64,000 nt of DNA from Carya illinoinensis (lineage: Eukaryota; Streptophyta; Magnoliopsida; Fagales; Juglandaceae), in NCBI RefSeq assembly GCF_018687715.1, contig NC_056759.1:1896501-1960500 (forward strand). Direction: 5' to 3'. Made by a program: the position numbers and the translations under genes. Below, piece after piece: positions 1 through 13,748 of this stretch. Position 1 is the first letter of the stretch, and every line of letters starts with the position of its first letter. Below the pieces are notes generated by a model, which was given only the letters and a program-made list of their open reading frames with translations, was not told the origin of the DNA and did not search any database.

Positions 1-620
1 GAAGTCTCATATGCCTATAAATAGATCATTTGAGAGCTTCACATTCACAACACCAAGAGCATACAACATTCATTCAAAGCTTTCATTCTCTCTTCTCTAA
101 ACATTGAGCCTTAATCCTTGTTCATTTTGAGAGATATAGCTTGCGCTGTATTGTTTTTATTTCACTCGTTGAGGAGTGTTTTCTGATAACCTACCCACTA
201 TCAGCTTTTGTATCAGAAAAAGGGTGTGTATAACCCTTGTGTGTGTAGAAAGTATTCTACACAGGGAATAGTTGAATCACCACGTGTAAGGTGATTGCAA
301 GTGTAGAGGGTGTTCTACACGGATCCTTTGTAGCGGTGTTGTTCAAAGGTGTAATAGGTTTCTATCTCCACCTGAAGGAGGTTGAATAGTGAATTTGGGA
401 ATCCTCAAGGGGTAGCTTGAGGCAAGGACGTAGGCAGTGGGGCCGAACCTCGTTAACATACTGAGTTTGCTTCTCTCTTACCCTTACTCCTTATATTTAT
501 TGTTATTTCATATTTTGTTTATATTTTATATTATATATTTGATTAATAATTGTTAATTTTTTTAATATAACTCAATTCACCCCCCCTCTTGTGTTAGTCA
601 TCTGGGCAACACTTTTTAAC
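1..620. mobile_element. LTR-like retrotransposon fragment (probable Copia LTR)
   Basis: A TATA-box-like tataaata lies at about 16-23, followed by a transcribed-leader-like stretch. Short motifs around gtagaaagtattctacac and gtgtagagggtgttctacac are then repeated. The segment near 425-480 (gacgtaggcagtggggccga) resembles the U5 part of plant Copia LTRs as I remember them, and the C-rich tract at 580-592 is also common there. No coding domain, primer-binding site or second LTR is visible, and the window edge cuts the left side. It could be a solo LTR or a truncated element. Family assignment is from memory. Confidence 0.45.
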
Positions 621-819
621 ATTACCTCTTAGAAAAATTTTCACAAAATATAAGCGTTAAAAAAAAAAGGTATGATTTTCAACATTATTTAAAAAATTTC
701 TATAATAAATATAGGTTTTTACATAAAGAGAATTATGCTTTTTAACAATGATTTTTCTTAAAAGATCTTTAATATAATATAGGTTTTTATTAAAAAGAAA
801 TTATACTTTTAAAGCCCAA

Positions 820-950
820 ATACAGCAGGAAAAAAAAAAAAGGGTTTCAATCCGAAACCCGAAATCCGGGGTTTCGGCCCGGATTTCAAATCCGGGTTCC
901 GAGTTGGGTAATCCCAAATTTCCGGATTGGAACCCGGATGAACAGCCCTA
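820..950. mobile_element. terminal fragment of a hAT-like element
   Basis: GC-rich subterminal sequence with repeated ccggattt/aaatccgg words ends in gaacagcccta. The same pattern occurs at the ends of the element at 15698-17230. The opposite terminus (tagggctgttc) was not found nearby, so this is an isolated end fragment. Confidence 0.45.
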
Positions 951-959
951 AATAGTATT

Positions 960-3482
960 TTTAAGTTATTGAATATTTTTTTAAAAAAAATTTAACGTCT
1001 ACAAGATCTAATATTATTTCTAAAAAAATAAGAATATTGCTCCATTTTGAATTTTAAGGTCCGTAGTCGTGCTAGATGATGCTTTATATAATGAAATGAT
1101 TTAAGATGTAACTCTATTAATAATTTATTCATACAAAAATATACATGAGTTTCAAACTTTTATATTGCATGTTCTTATATAATTTTTTCTTTGTTTTCTA
1201 AAATTATATTATAAAATACTATTGCAACAAAAATATATATTTATAGAATAATGCAACTTTTTATTTAGATTTTTTTTTGTTATAATCGAATTGATGATGT
1301 GACACATATTGAAAAAAAAATATAACAATATAACGTTATTTAGTTATATAAAATTTAATAATAACGCTTTGCTTCCCAAGTTTAAGAATTAAATTATTTT
1401 TATAAATTCTCAAGAGTTTTGAGTGCTATTACTGAATCTAACTTAAAAATATTTTCTTTTATTTTGAATGAAGCTTAAAGTAAAAAAATTATTTATAATA
1501 AATAAAGTTGTTTTAAATTAAAATACTGAAATTATAAATGAGAGTGGGTGTAAACTTTTATCAAAATTTCTTAAAATCTATACCATAAAAATCTTAATTT
1601 TGAATCTTTATACATAATCCAGGTCACTGTCACACCTCTCTAGACTAAGCCTTGTCATGCATTTCTACCTTAATAAATATTCTGACCTGTTATGAACTTA
1701 TCTTACAATTAATCTTATAAAAACTTACGTGTTTTATGCAACGTGAGATACATAAGATGCATAATACATATATAACTATAAGATGTAGAATGAAATATGA
1801 TAAATAACGTTCTTGTAAATATCATGCGTGATATGTAAACATTGGCTTCGAAAGAACTCGTATTAATAATATATATAAGTACCTAACATATGTACTTACC
1901 TTTTAGTGTTGCTTTTTAAAATTTTCAGCACAAAATTGATCACGCTGGACTAGAATGTTTATTATTTTTTTCTAAATAACATGCAGAAGATAGATATTTA
2001 TAGAGAAATTTAAGAAATGGTGACAACCACTTTAAGTTGGACTCAGATAAAGAGTTTTAACATGCATATGACTCGTAAAGTTGTATCACTGTTAGAATAG
2101 GACATCAACAAGTTTGAGTTCAAGTTGGACTCAGTCACGATCATTCAAGAAGAGAGTTTGAATTTACAAACATAATCTAGTAGTTCATTCAATGTAAGAT
2201 TAGCAGTGATTGAGACTGCGTATAAGACTTCAATCAGTGATGATTTTAAATTGAAGTAAATTTATAATGGCCGATTTTTAAATTCTAAAAGGAGTTTAGT
2301 TTGTTCAATAAATAATAAATGAGATTTAACCTAATTATTAAATTTAATTAAAACTCATAATCAATCTCAATAATTTATTGCTCTTGGACTTATCTAATAT
2401 GGCTCGCTAAATATAATTTAAATTCAATAAAAATTAGTAATATCTCGACTTTAGAATTATTAGACTGAGTCATTGCATTATCACTCAATAATCTTACTGA
2501 CATGACACTACCACATGATGTTATGTGATTTTAAAAAATTTATAAAATAAAAATACAAACAAAAGAGGTAGAAGTAACCTAAAGTTCCAATATTTATATC
2601 TAACTCTATTAAATAAGTACGAATAGATGGATGAACAGTATTTTGTCCATATTTCCCCTCTATTTTGTCCTTGGTTTTATGACAAAATTCCCGTGTACTA
2701 CTCACCTTTTTCACACAGACCTTTCGATTAACTTTCAATTCATTATCCTTCTTCTCAATTTGTTCACTTTTTGTTTGAATGCGTGCAAGTTCAGCAAAAA
2801 TTTCATATCCACATAGATGAAATCAAGGCAGATCCAAATAAAATCACTTGAAATTTTTAGAAATTCACTTAATAAAGCATACCCAAATGCATAGCATGAA
2901 ACCAAATCTAAAAAGAAAATTTAATACGCGTAGATATAAGGGAAAGGAAAAAATTCCGTTAGATCATTACAAATTTAACACTCGAATTTGTACAGAAAGA
3001 AAATCATACCCATATACACACGATCTCACGGCAACCAACATAGTGTATGGGTATGGCTAAAAAAATCCAATACAAATGAAACACAACAAACCAAAACACA
3101 AACGGAATAAAAAATCACACACAAAAAAAATCACACCGATGTATACCAGAACAACCCAAATTGAAAACCATTGGTAATATGTGTAGATCTAAGACATCCT
3201 TACACCCAGACGCAATATATGTCGTTTTCGTTGTCTATGTTGAGATTAGATGCTGTTTTCTTTGATTTTGCAAGGATTTCGGTTGATCTTCATGGATAAT
3301 TGATGGAAATTGGAATAGAGAAAATAGAGGAAAAATTGGAATTGAGTGATGAAGAGAGAACATAATAAGATGGAAGAGATCATGGTGATTTGTGTTATGA
3401 AGAGCTTGGGAGCCGGAAATGCGAGAAGAGGAGAAGCATAGTTGTTAACTAATATAGAGAGAGAGATATGACGAGGGATTGT

Positions 3483-3521
<39 letters not shown>

Positions 3522-4080
3522 TTTGGTGATTTAATGGTGTAACATTGGGAAATGGACTATCTTTTGGTGTAAAATTGGGAAGGTAGGGTTTTGCTTTACT
3601 TTTAATTTTTTTGGTTTTAGATGTGAGAAATAGATAATGTTATAAATGAGTTTTGACTCAACAATTAAATTATAGTATTTTTTCTTCTAAATTGATACCA
3701 AATATTCTTAAAAATCTAATAAAAAAATTTCAAAAATTAAAATTTAATGTTGTGCATCATTTTATTGCATCGAATTTTAATGTTACACCAATTCGCGCAT
3801 TGATATTAATACGTAAAGTATATATTTAACGAAACGATATAAATTAAAGACAAATAATTTTTATAAGATATGAGATTTTATTCTTTTTTAAAAATTTTTT
3901 TAAATAAAAAAATTATCGATCTGCAAATAGGAACACAAAATCTACTTATATATAATAAAACTCTAACAATATTTTATTTATTTTTCAATTTATAATTTAA
4001 TCCCAACTCAACCCAACCAACTGTACAAAACTCCCAGCAATTTATTTGTTGTTTTCGTAATTTTTTCTATCCAATCGGAC
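960..4080. other. AT-rich intergenic region
   Basis: No gene was recognised. The DNA is AT-rich with many short homopolymers. A (GA)n microsatellite lies at 3486-3518. The small ORFs here have biased composition and no recognisable motifs. Confidence 0.6.
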
Positions 4081-4155
4081 GTGTCATTAGCATTGCAAAT
4101 GGCCGTTGGCGGTCCCCGCCGACACAGTTTCCCATACGCCAAATTTTGTACTCGC

Positions 4156-4157
<2 letters not shown>

Positions 4158-4189
<32 letters not shown>
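4158..4189. repeat. (TA)n microsatellite in the HBS1 promoter/leader region
   Basis: An uninterrupted TA dinucleotide run of about 31 bases lies immediately upstream of the likely HBS1 5' untranslated exon. It may overlap the TATA region. Length polymorphism is likely. Confidence 0.8.
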
Positions 4190-4191
<2 letters not shown>

Positions 4192-5273
4192 TCAGATGCT
4201 CGGTACCTCATTCAGTTTCTATCTACGACAAGAGAGAACTCCAAGAAAAGAAGAGATCCTACAGACGAGGCAAAAGCGTAAACTGTGGAAGAAGCATCTT
4301 TATAGCTTTATTGATCTTCATTGCCGGTCTATCTGGTAAAGCCTAATCGTTTTTCTGGTCATTCACTTCCTTCAACATAGAAACCCTAAGTGTTGTATCA
4401 AAGTTCTCTATATCATTGTGATTTTCTGTTCTCGGCGGAATATTTTTGTCATTCGGTGATGGAGATTGCTTGGCAGAGAGTCGCATGGAAACTGACCGAA
4501 TCATTTTCTGCAATCTCTTCTATTTGTTGGTGTGAATATATTTGGACAAGATTTAAATTATCTTTTAGGGCATCACGATAATTGGCTCACTTATCGTTTG
4601 GTTGCTGAAAAACCGGGGAAAAAGATACGGAAATGGTATGAAGTTTTACTTCACTTTTATAATTAGTATTTTTCCTAGCATCGTTTATTTCAATTATTTT
4701 TTTTGAACTTCGTTTATTTCAGTTAAGTCGGCTATATTTTGCATTATTATTATTATCAGCATCGTTATTATTACCGGCATCATTATTATTGTTAATATAA
4801 TCATTATTCTTCAATTTCGATTTCACACGATAACTCTTAAATGTTTCAATTTATATAATGGTACTACGTGAAAAAGATAGGAGTGTGATCACGGTAGCTT
4901 TACCAATAAACTAAAAGTTCTTTGTAAATAATTTGGCTTGCAGCTTAATTGACGTTTGGAGGAAGGGGACAGTATGTTTTTGGAGCTCAGAAACAATTTC
5001 TTGCTATCCTCTATACTTTTCGGAAGCGTTTGTCGCTTGATGCTCTGAGATTTTATTAACTTGGACAATAACATATTCAACCCCACGGAATGTTTGGTTG
5101 GCTAATGGCTTCGTAGAAGTACTGATTATTTGACGTTGCACAGTTTCAGGGTATGTAGATTTTTTTAAAATTGAGGGTGCTTTTGTTCATCTGCGTGCAG
5201 ATATTGCTTTTGTCTTACATCTCCAGTTGAAAGATTGTTTTTCTTTTTATCTCTTCCTCTCCCATACTAGGCC
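4190..5273 (+). other. HBS1 5' untranslated exon and leader intron
   Basis: A donor tctg|gtaaag at 4335/4336 and an acceptor catactag at 5270 bracket a T-rich intron that ends three bases before the HBS1 start codon. This suggests a non-coding first exon from about 4190 to 4335. Leader introns are common in plant housekeeping genes. The transcription start is not determined. Confidence 0.5.
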
Positions 5274-8200
5274 ATGCCTCGTAAAGTGAGTTATGGAGTT
5301 GATTATGATGAAGAATATGATGACTATGAAGATTACGATGTTGATTGTGATTTAGATGTAGAAGACAATGGTCAGTAACCTTATTAACTCAAAGCTCTAT
5401 TTAATTGGTTAATGCTGCCTTTTTTCTTTCTTTGTTTTGGTTTCCTTTACCTGCTATCCAGCACATTGGCAATGTTAGAGAGTATGTATTTAATAATGTG
5501 TTGAAAAAATATCAGTCCTGTATGTAGATGAGATGGTAAGCAGATCAATTTTCACATTTTGCATGATGTTTGACCTGTTCTCAACTATTTTTTGCCACCT
5601 TTCCACTGTTTGGTACAGTTCTTATTTTCTGTCCCTGGAAAAATGAAATACTTGTACCAAGATGCATATGGATGTAAATCCAATTCTTATTTCTAGAGTT
5701 AAATGTGATCTCATTTAAAGAAAGGTAATGATAGTGGTAGCAATGGTTGTTGTGTGCATTATAGTATTAGAGATTAGCTGCTGACTGAGTTGGCTGTGGG
5801 GCAAAGTTCATAGGATATTATTTATCTAAAGCTGGTCTTTATCCACTTATGTTCTGCTTTAAAAGTAAATCTCTAAGATACGTGGATCCTCTGACATGTT
5901 TCTCATTATATCAAGTCCCTGATTTTTTTTTTTTTTTTCCTTTCTTGCACAGGCAACGTACCTCAGTCGAAGAAAGAAACTATTAAGCGTGGGATTTGGC
6001 GTTGCTCCATCTGCACGTATGATAATGATGAGAGTTTGTCTGTATGTGATATTTGTGGGGTTCTTCGTAATCCTTTGATCAATTATGGTCCCGGCAGTGA
6101 TAAGAATACAGGTATGCTATTGTATCTTTTTATTGTAATCACATCATCTTACATTCTGGGAACTCAGTTTCTGAATGGATTGACTTCTGCTGATTTTTAC
6201 TTTGTGTTATGGGGATTCCTGACCTCTGCTGATATTTAGTTTGTGCTACGGGGACACTTATGTCTCTTCCTTCCCCCCTTTTAGAAAATTCAAAATGTAC
6301 ATGTTGGGTTTGGTTTTGGGCAAGAGCTCCCATGTTGAACTAAATATTGTATCTCAGGTTGCCAATGCAGAGATCTTGTACCTGTCTTGGCACCACCTTG
6401 TTTTAGTGTTCTTGTTAGAATTTCTTTCAATTTTGTTGTGCTTTTAGAGAATAGATCTCTTTCATGCAGTTGAAGGTATGTGCAAAGATTCTGAAGCATC
6501 CAAAATGGCCAAGTCTCTATTTGCATCATTGCCACGACTGATACCCAAAAAGGCTGCATCATTTTAAAAGCAAAATGATGTTTTTCTGAAGGAAGAGGGC
6601 AATAGCTTCCACATGCATATGAATATGCAAGGACAATCTCATGAACTGCATAAGACATTTAGTACTTGTAGCCAGCACCATTTTAATATAGGTCTGCACA
6701 TGTTCCACCTCAGATGTGGATATATAGAAGTAGAATAGACATTCCTGTTATTCTTGTAGTTGAACATACTTTTATGTCCATCTGTACTCGACTTTATTCT
6801 GTAAGTTGTAGTTTCCCTAGAGATGGCCATGTGCAGTGTTAGATGTGTTCTAACCTTACGCATGTTGACGATACAGCTGATTTCAAGTTCGATGCTCCCT
6901 CCCCACATGATTTGGTTTCTGATGGACTGCGTTCCTCCAAAAAGGTTTCAAAAGGTCTCCTACTGTTATTGCAGATATGATTGTCACTAAAAGTTCAATT
7001 TAAATTTTCTCTCTTTTACAATCCTTTTTATTGATATAGAAATATCCTTTCCTTTTGAATTCTGTGGAATTCTGTTGAGGCAAGTTTACAAGTTTACATG
7101 CTTGGCCCTTTTATTGAAGTGGACATTTAATTGTTGATGAATGATATGAAGAAGCTGGGTGATGAGATAATATGAGGTTGCTGGTTCAGAAACTCATTCC
7201 TTTCTGTTGATGAGATGCATTGAATTTTCTTCTTATAAGTATGAGATGCATTGAATATCACATTTCTTAGTTGGAAGGATGTAGGAATTCTCTCTTAGCA
7301 TTTGAAGAAGTTTGACTTGCATTTTATGTCGATAGTGTGCCACATTAGGAGGATCATTCTCTAGAAAACTCAGCCTGAAATCCTTAGAATAGCTTCATTA
7401 CATGATACACAGAAAAGGTTTTTTGATACATGCTCACAAGTAAAAAAATAGAGGTGTGGTGATGCCAATGGGTCCAAGACCATTAGCAAGCAATAAAATA
7501 TAACTATAAATTTGTTAAATAAGGATGCATTTGCTTTTCTTTTAGTTGTTTATGCATTATGTGGGTAATTGCTTGGGGGTAGTAGTCAATTGTGCCTGTG
7601 CATCTTTCATCTGAACCGAAGTAGTTCAGTTCAGATATCTTAATTTTTTGATAGGGAAATATTTTTTACTATCTTATTCTGACAGATGAATGATAAAATG
7701 GTCCTGCCAAGTTAAGCATGGTTTGAATTTTTTTGGTTCTTTTACTGACAGCCGTTAGATTGATTTTGGGCTAAAAATTAGCGCATTACTGGTTGGTTCT
7801 GAATTGGAATAAAAACTCTGCTCGACTGTTGCTTCCAGTTGCAAATATACTTCTGTTTGTCGAACAAGCATTTTTTTGGTTCTCTAGTTTTCAAAGTTTT
7901 CTGAGAAATAATGATATGGATTGATTGAATATTTTTTAAAAGCACTTCTTTGTGTCTCTTGAGTGTAAAATGTTACTCTCTTTGTCTACTACTTTTTATT
8001 TTCAGCCTTACTACTCTTTACTTGCAGCCAACTCTACCGACTTGAAATCTTCAAGAGTTTCCTTAAGCATAAATGAGAATATTGGTGTAGTTGGCATAAA
8101 ATCAAGTGCTGACAGGGCAGATATCTCATCTTCATTGATGCCGAAAGGCAGACATCATAGCGAGGATGTGATCAATTATTCAAAGAATGGTACAGGCAAC

Positions 8201-11032
8201 ATGCCATTGAGTGATAAAAGCTCTGTTAGGCCAGCTGCATTGACTATAAAAGGCAGACATGATGCAATAGATGAGAGCAGTAGTTCAAAAAATGGTAATG
8301 CCAGAGTGACTTGTTCAAATACTGAATATAAACCTGAAAATTGGATGCTCCCTGGCCAAGCTGAAGATACATTGAATCAACTGAATCTTGCAATTGTAAG
8401 TCAACCTTAATGCTAGGCTTACTATATAGGAAGTCCAGCTATTCATCTCCTTTATAGTTTATTTATTGTCAGAACACATCAGTGATGCCTTTTCATTTAA
8501 TCTGTCATTATAGGTTGGTCATGTTGATTCTGGAAAATCAACACTCTCTGGTAGACTACTACACCTTTTAGGGCGAATATCACAAAAAGAGTTGCACAAA
8601 AATGAAAAGGAGGCTAAGTTACAGGTAAAATCACAATGATTTGTATATGGGTACTCTCAAGCCTGATGTTATTGTATTTATGTGGTGTTTGCACATCCAA
8701 GCAGGGCAAGGGCTCCTTTGCTTATGCTTGGGCTTTGGATGAGAGCACTGAAGAAAGGGAAAGGGGAATAACTATGACAGTGGCTGTTGCATATTTTGAT
8801 TCCAAAAAGTATCATGTTGTTGTGCTTGACTCACCAGGCCATAAGGATTTTGTACCAAACATGATATCTGGGGCAGCACAAGCGGATGCTGCAGTTCTTG
8901 TCATAGATGCCTCAGTTGGTTCGTTTGAGGCTGGCATGGACAGTGCTAAGGGTCAAACACGGGAGCATGCACAACTTATCAGAAGTTTTGGTGTTGATCA
9001 AATTATAGTTGCAATTAACAAAATGGATGCTGTGGATTACTCAAAGGAACGTTTCGATTTGATTAAACAGCAACTTGGAACATTTCTCCGTTCTTGTGGT
9101 TTTAGAGATTCTTCTATAATATTGATCCCGTTGAGTGCCATGGAAAATCAAAATTTGGTGGCGTCTCCTTCTGATGTTCGTTTGCTGTCCTGGTGAGTTT
9201 CCTTTCATCCATCAAATTCTTGTGAGACGTCTTGTTCCTCTTCTAGGTCTTCATACTTTCTGTCAATGGTAACTTATGCACCATTGTGCAGTAGAAACTG
9301 AGCTTAAGATGTATACAATTTTGGGAAAAATTTCTTATCAGTATTTAACTGAGGAGGAAAAAAAAATACAATACTGTAAAATAATTGGAAAGGTGACTGA
9401 AAGTAAACAGATAAAAGTGAATGAACATTGATGGATGCTAAAGTATGATGTAATGCTCAATGTTCCCCGTCTAGGCCAAATCAAGTATGCCACTAATCTG
9501 TCCATGTTGGGATGGTAGCTTTTTTCATCTCCATCATGGAGAATTTTCTTCTATAGATTTTAATGATGTGCAACTGATATTGCAAATCATTTTTATTTTT
9601 GATATGTTGATTGGAATGCAGGTATCATGGACCTTATCTGCTGGATGCAATTGATTCCCTCCAACCTCCTATGAGAGATTTCTCAAAGCCTGTACTTATG
9701 CCCATATGTGATGTTCTTAAGTTGTCACTAGGGCAGGTGTCTGCCTGTGGTAAACTAGAAGCTGGAGCTCTCCGAAGTGGATCCAAGGTACACATAGAGT
9801 AGTATTGGAAGCTTTCATTGATAGGGGTCCAATTTTTTATCCTCCAAAATACCAAGTTCCTTGTATTAACATCTTAGATTTATACTATTCTAGGATTTGC
9901 ATATATTGTTGAGTGAAGCTAAGCTTCCTTGACTCAATAAAATTTTATTTTACTGATTAAAAAAATAAACTTCCTTGATTGCATTTAGATTGTAGACTGT
10001 GCTGCGTTATATTTACTAGGGACATCTGTAATTGGTATTTGCTTGAATTTATTTTTACTCAGTCACCTGGATAATCTTTGGTTTGATCAATTTATTGATT
10101 GCATAGATAGCCCATTTCTTCATCTTGATAGAAGTGATTCGCACAATTGGATGACAGTTCGTGCATGTACAAATCCAGTATGTTGTTGTATGTCAGTGAC
10201 AAAAATTGCTGGCTTTATTTGGCATCTGTTTTCTTCACCATCCTTCTCTCTACTGGTGCCATAAACCCTGACTGTAATGTGTGTGATTGCAGGTTCTAGT
10301 TATGCCATCAGGAAATGTAGGGATAGTGCGTTCCTTAGAACGTGATTCTCACGCTTGTTCCTTTGCAAGAGCTGGAGACAATGTGGCTGTTAGTCTGCAA
10401 GGCATTGATGGGAGCCTTGTGACGGCAGGGGGCATGCTATGTCACCCTGATTTTCCAGTTGCCGTTGCAAAGCATTTGGAATTGAAAGTCCTTGTTTTGG
10501 ATGTTACCACCCCAATTTTAATTGGCTCCCAGGTGTGTCTTTCTACTTACATGAGATATCGATATTGTTTTCGTTTCACTATATTGCTTGTCTATGGTGA
10601 AAATATTATAACTTGAGTGGAATGAACAGTTGGAATTTCACGTGCACCATGCAAAGGAAGCTGCAAGAGTGGTCAGAATGTTGTCTTTACTTGATCCAAA
10701 GACTGGCAAGGTGACAAAGAAGGCACCTCGTTGTCTTACCACAAAGCAGACTGCTGTTGTTGAGGTGAATTAAGATGACAAAACATGTGCTCCTTTGATT
10801 TTAAAGTTCAATTGATACAATTCAGGTTGTGTCAGGGAACTTTGGTTTTGGCTTTGGTTTGACCTTTGGTGTTTTTTTCTTTTTCTAAAACAAACTTCAG
10901 GTGGCTTTGCGAGGCCCTGTGTGCGTAGAAGAGTTTTCAAGTTGTAAAGCTCTTGGGAGAGTGTTTCTAAGAGCATTAGGAAGAACAATTGCTGTTGGGA
11001 TTGTAACCCGAATAATTGAGGAGCAGGATTAG
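5274..11032 (+). CDS. HBS1: HBS1-like translational GTPase (eRF3/eEF1A-related, ribosome rescue)
   Basis: Ten coding exons: 5274-5370, 5953-6111, 6877-6954, 8028-8395, 8514-8624, 8705-9192, 9622-9787, 10293-10532, 10630-10764 and 10901-11032. They total 1974 bases (657 aa) with consistent phases and GT-AG ends. An acidic N-terminus is followed by a RanBP2-type zinc finger (about 47-70; C50, C53, C64, C67), then a low-complexity linker encoded by exon 4. The GTPase follows: P-loop GHVDSGKS at 236-243, switch I RGIT at 291-294, DSPGHKD at 313-319, NKMD at 376-379. EF-Tu-like beta-barrel domains end the protein. Family knowledge: HBS1 acts in the cytosol with Pelota/Dom34 to split stalled ribosomes in no-go and non-stop mRNA decay. 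All GTPase motifs look intact. The RanBP finger agrees with plant HBS1 rather than eEF1A or eRF3. A small missed exon between 6954 and 8028 cannot be excluded. Confidence 0.9.
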
Positions 11033-12400
11033 TTGATCGATTAATGACAATACCATTTGCATAAGCTGTTGCAACATTTTTGTTCATTCTCTCGTCTCCG
11101 TACAGAGGTAAGAACTGTTGAACAGTAATGCTGGGGAGACCTTCGTGACAGGAGCTTAGTGATGGGCTCACGAGGTTTCTGTCAATTTTTATTTGGGTTT
11201 GTCTATGGAACGTGCATTATACAAGAAAGGTATAGGTCGAATTATTTATATACCTGTACTTTTGTAAGATATTTTATTAATTATTTTATGCTATTTATTT
11301 AAACTCAAATCACTTGACGTTCTTCCATTTGAGTCCCGGAAGAAAGAAAAAGCTATTTGTCTACGTCTCTCTGCTGTATCGAAAGCGACTTGGACATCTC
11401 CTTCCATTTACTCAAATGCTTGTATACTTGGAAAAAGCATGGAATGGCGGGTGTTCGACTTTGGAGACACGAGCATCATGCATGCATGCATGTATGCAAG
11501 TGTAACTGTAAGATATCTCATCTCTCTCTCTCTCTCTCTCTACGCATTCTCTTTACTATTAACTTCTCTCTGACTTCTACTAAGAAAGGTTCTTAATAGA
11601 AAGTTTCGTTTTCTGTTTTACTTAAATAAAAAATAGAAGTGATTACTTTCTCTTTCTAATCTGTGTCGATGCGATTCCCTCTTTACCCATTCTCCAAATA
11701 TATGGTAAGAAAATTATTTACAGTTCTATTATACTATTGATAAAAATCTTATTTACCGATATAAAAAAAATAATATGGTATCGGCAGGCAATTAAACTAT
11801 GCTTGTTTTCGTGTTTATTTTATGTCTCATAGTCAGTGTTGTTCTTTTGTGTCATGACTATCAATTATTATATGTTAATTCGTATCAAATGTTAATGCAA
11901 TTAATGAGAAATTATTGAGATAAACTAAAAAGAACAACGAGCCATATACATCTCCCAAAATGCAAATTAGGCTGAACAGAACATAATCAGGAATATACAA
12001 GTTATTATATGAGTAAAGATATACATATAATACATTTTCACAATATATTTTACAACAATAATGTAAGATGAAGGTATTTTGTAAAATGATGTTATTTTTA
12101 TAAGGTGTTTTATACAAATACTTTTTATTTAAAATATAATTATGTAAAGTATTGTGACAAATATTGCGTGAAAATATTTTCCTTATTTATATATTCATAA
12201 AGAATATGAAAACTAGAAGTCTAGAAAACATTTTACAAAACGGGTGGATAAGACATTTTCGGTGAAAAAAATTCAATAAAGATGGTTCTTACTTTTAGAC
12301 TTTTAGTCAAGTAGAAGGGCATTTACGTCAATTAACTTAAGAAAAGGTGTACTTCTAAACTTTTTAAACTCAAAAGGAAGGAGATAAAAGAGAGGAGAGT
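11033..12400. other. HBS1 3' UTR and intergenic DNA
   Basis: The 3' UTR of HBS1 probably ends near 11230-11290, in AT-rich sequence with several possible polyadenylation signals. A (TC)n repeat lies at about 11520-11541. A MITE-like segment at 11985-12185 is listed separately. No gene was recognised. Confidence 0.5.
11985..12185. mobile_element. MITE family D, copy 1
   Basis: AT-rich segment containing acattttcacaatatatttt and ataatgtaagatgaagg. Its reverse complement recurs at about 49780-49975. Two dispersed copies in opposite orientation suggest a small MITE family. Boundaries are approximate and no target-site duplication was fixed. Confidence 0.4.
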
Positions 12401-12419
12401 CAAGACCCTCTACGAACTC

Positions 12420-13748
12420 CTGAAAGTCTCAAACAGACGCCCCCAATCCCACCCAATCACCGACACGAACCAAAGAGAACGAACTTTCCGTCTCATATCT
12501 ATCTGGTTTCCTCTGGACTCCAGAATAATACTATATTTAAGGTTAGTCATGTTCGATTTCAATGTTATTCATCACTTTGCATGTTCCAGTTTGCGTGGGG
12601 GCTTGTGTGTTTTCTGAATAAAAGAAGATTTTTCATGGGTTTTAGTTGATTTACTGGGTGTCTTTTGAGTTCACGGAACGCCCGTGATATTGGATTTAGC
12701 ATTATAAATTTTCCATTTTAATTTTAGTTCGTTATGGTTACGTTCTAGAGTCGCTTTTGTTGAATGCCCATGATTGTGGTTTGATCGATTTTTTAGTGAG
12801 CAGCTATTTTTAATGAGTAATATCTACTAGTCTGTCTATTAGTTAGTACGGACTGCGGGGTCATTCGTTAACTCGGTGATTTTGGGTTTGAGGACTTTTA
12901 TCAACCATTATGAAATCTAGGTGGCTAATGGATCATTATGTTTTGTACCATAATTTTAGGTCAATTGGGATTTTATCACCAGTGTCTATTTCAATACTGT
13001 ATATACATGTAATTGTATGCTTGGGCTTTTATTTTTCTGTGTGGCTAATATCTTTATTGACAAATATATGATTGCTGAAATTTTAGTTGATTGGTTTCAA
13101 ATGATATTGTGCTTGTCCTATTTTATTAAGTGATCGGAAAAATTGGCAGCCTAATCTTTTATTAAAAAAATATAAATTATAATATTTTTCTTTCCATATG
13201 TTTGTTGGCTATGAGGGCCTGTTATTTATTTCTCATCCCCTAAAACTAAGCATTTTGATTTCTGTTTCATCCGAGCAATATAAATGAAACGTATGGTATA
13301 AGCTCTTTTTGGCTTCTGAAAATAATTCTACAAGATAAAATCGAATGAGTTTTGAATTTTTTCTTGTTGGTTTCCAGAAAGTGAAAAGGTCTTATGCACT
13401 AGGCTTACTTCATTATTCTTGAAAATGAACAATGTATTTTTATGTCTACCAACTTAAAGAAGCACTAAAGAAGCATTTTTAGTGTAACTAACAACTTGTA
13501 GCTACTTTCATACGTCTACCATTGTTTTCATCATTTTTTAACTAACTTCCACTTACTGTTACGTTTTGTGCAGCTTTGTATGATAGCATGTTGTTCTACA
13601 TAAAGGACTTGTTCCATTTGGTTTGGCATAAAAACTTGGCAAGTTATCCCTTGTATTTCCATCACTTTTTTTGTAACTGACAGTTGTTATCTGAGGAAAG
13701 TGAGCTGCATGCTATCTGCTTGTACATTTTCAATTCACTATTAGCTTT
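12420..13748 (+). other. 5' untranslated exon(s) and leader intron of the DUF1644 gene
   Basis: A non-coding exon probably ends at 12541 (tttaag|gttagt) and an acceptor ttttgtgcag lies at 13573. The second leader part (13574-13748) contains a short upstream ORF starting with ATGATAGCATG near 13580 that stops after seven codons. It could lower translation of the main ORF. Confidence 0.45.

Noticed and set aside
4106..4346. Overlapping ORFs of 66-77 aa across the TA repeat upstream of HBS1
   Set aside because: They are produced by the TA microsatellite (repeated Ile-Tyr) and overlap the likely 5' UTR. No domain is present.
6290..6908. Minus-strand ORFs of 122 and 89 aa
   Set aside because: They lie within HBS1 introns and exon 3 antisense. 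No recognisable motif, so treated as chance frames.
10770..11171. Minus-strand 133-aa ORF
   Set aside because: Antisense shadow of the last HBS1 exon and its 3' UTR.
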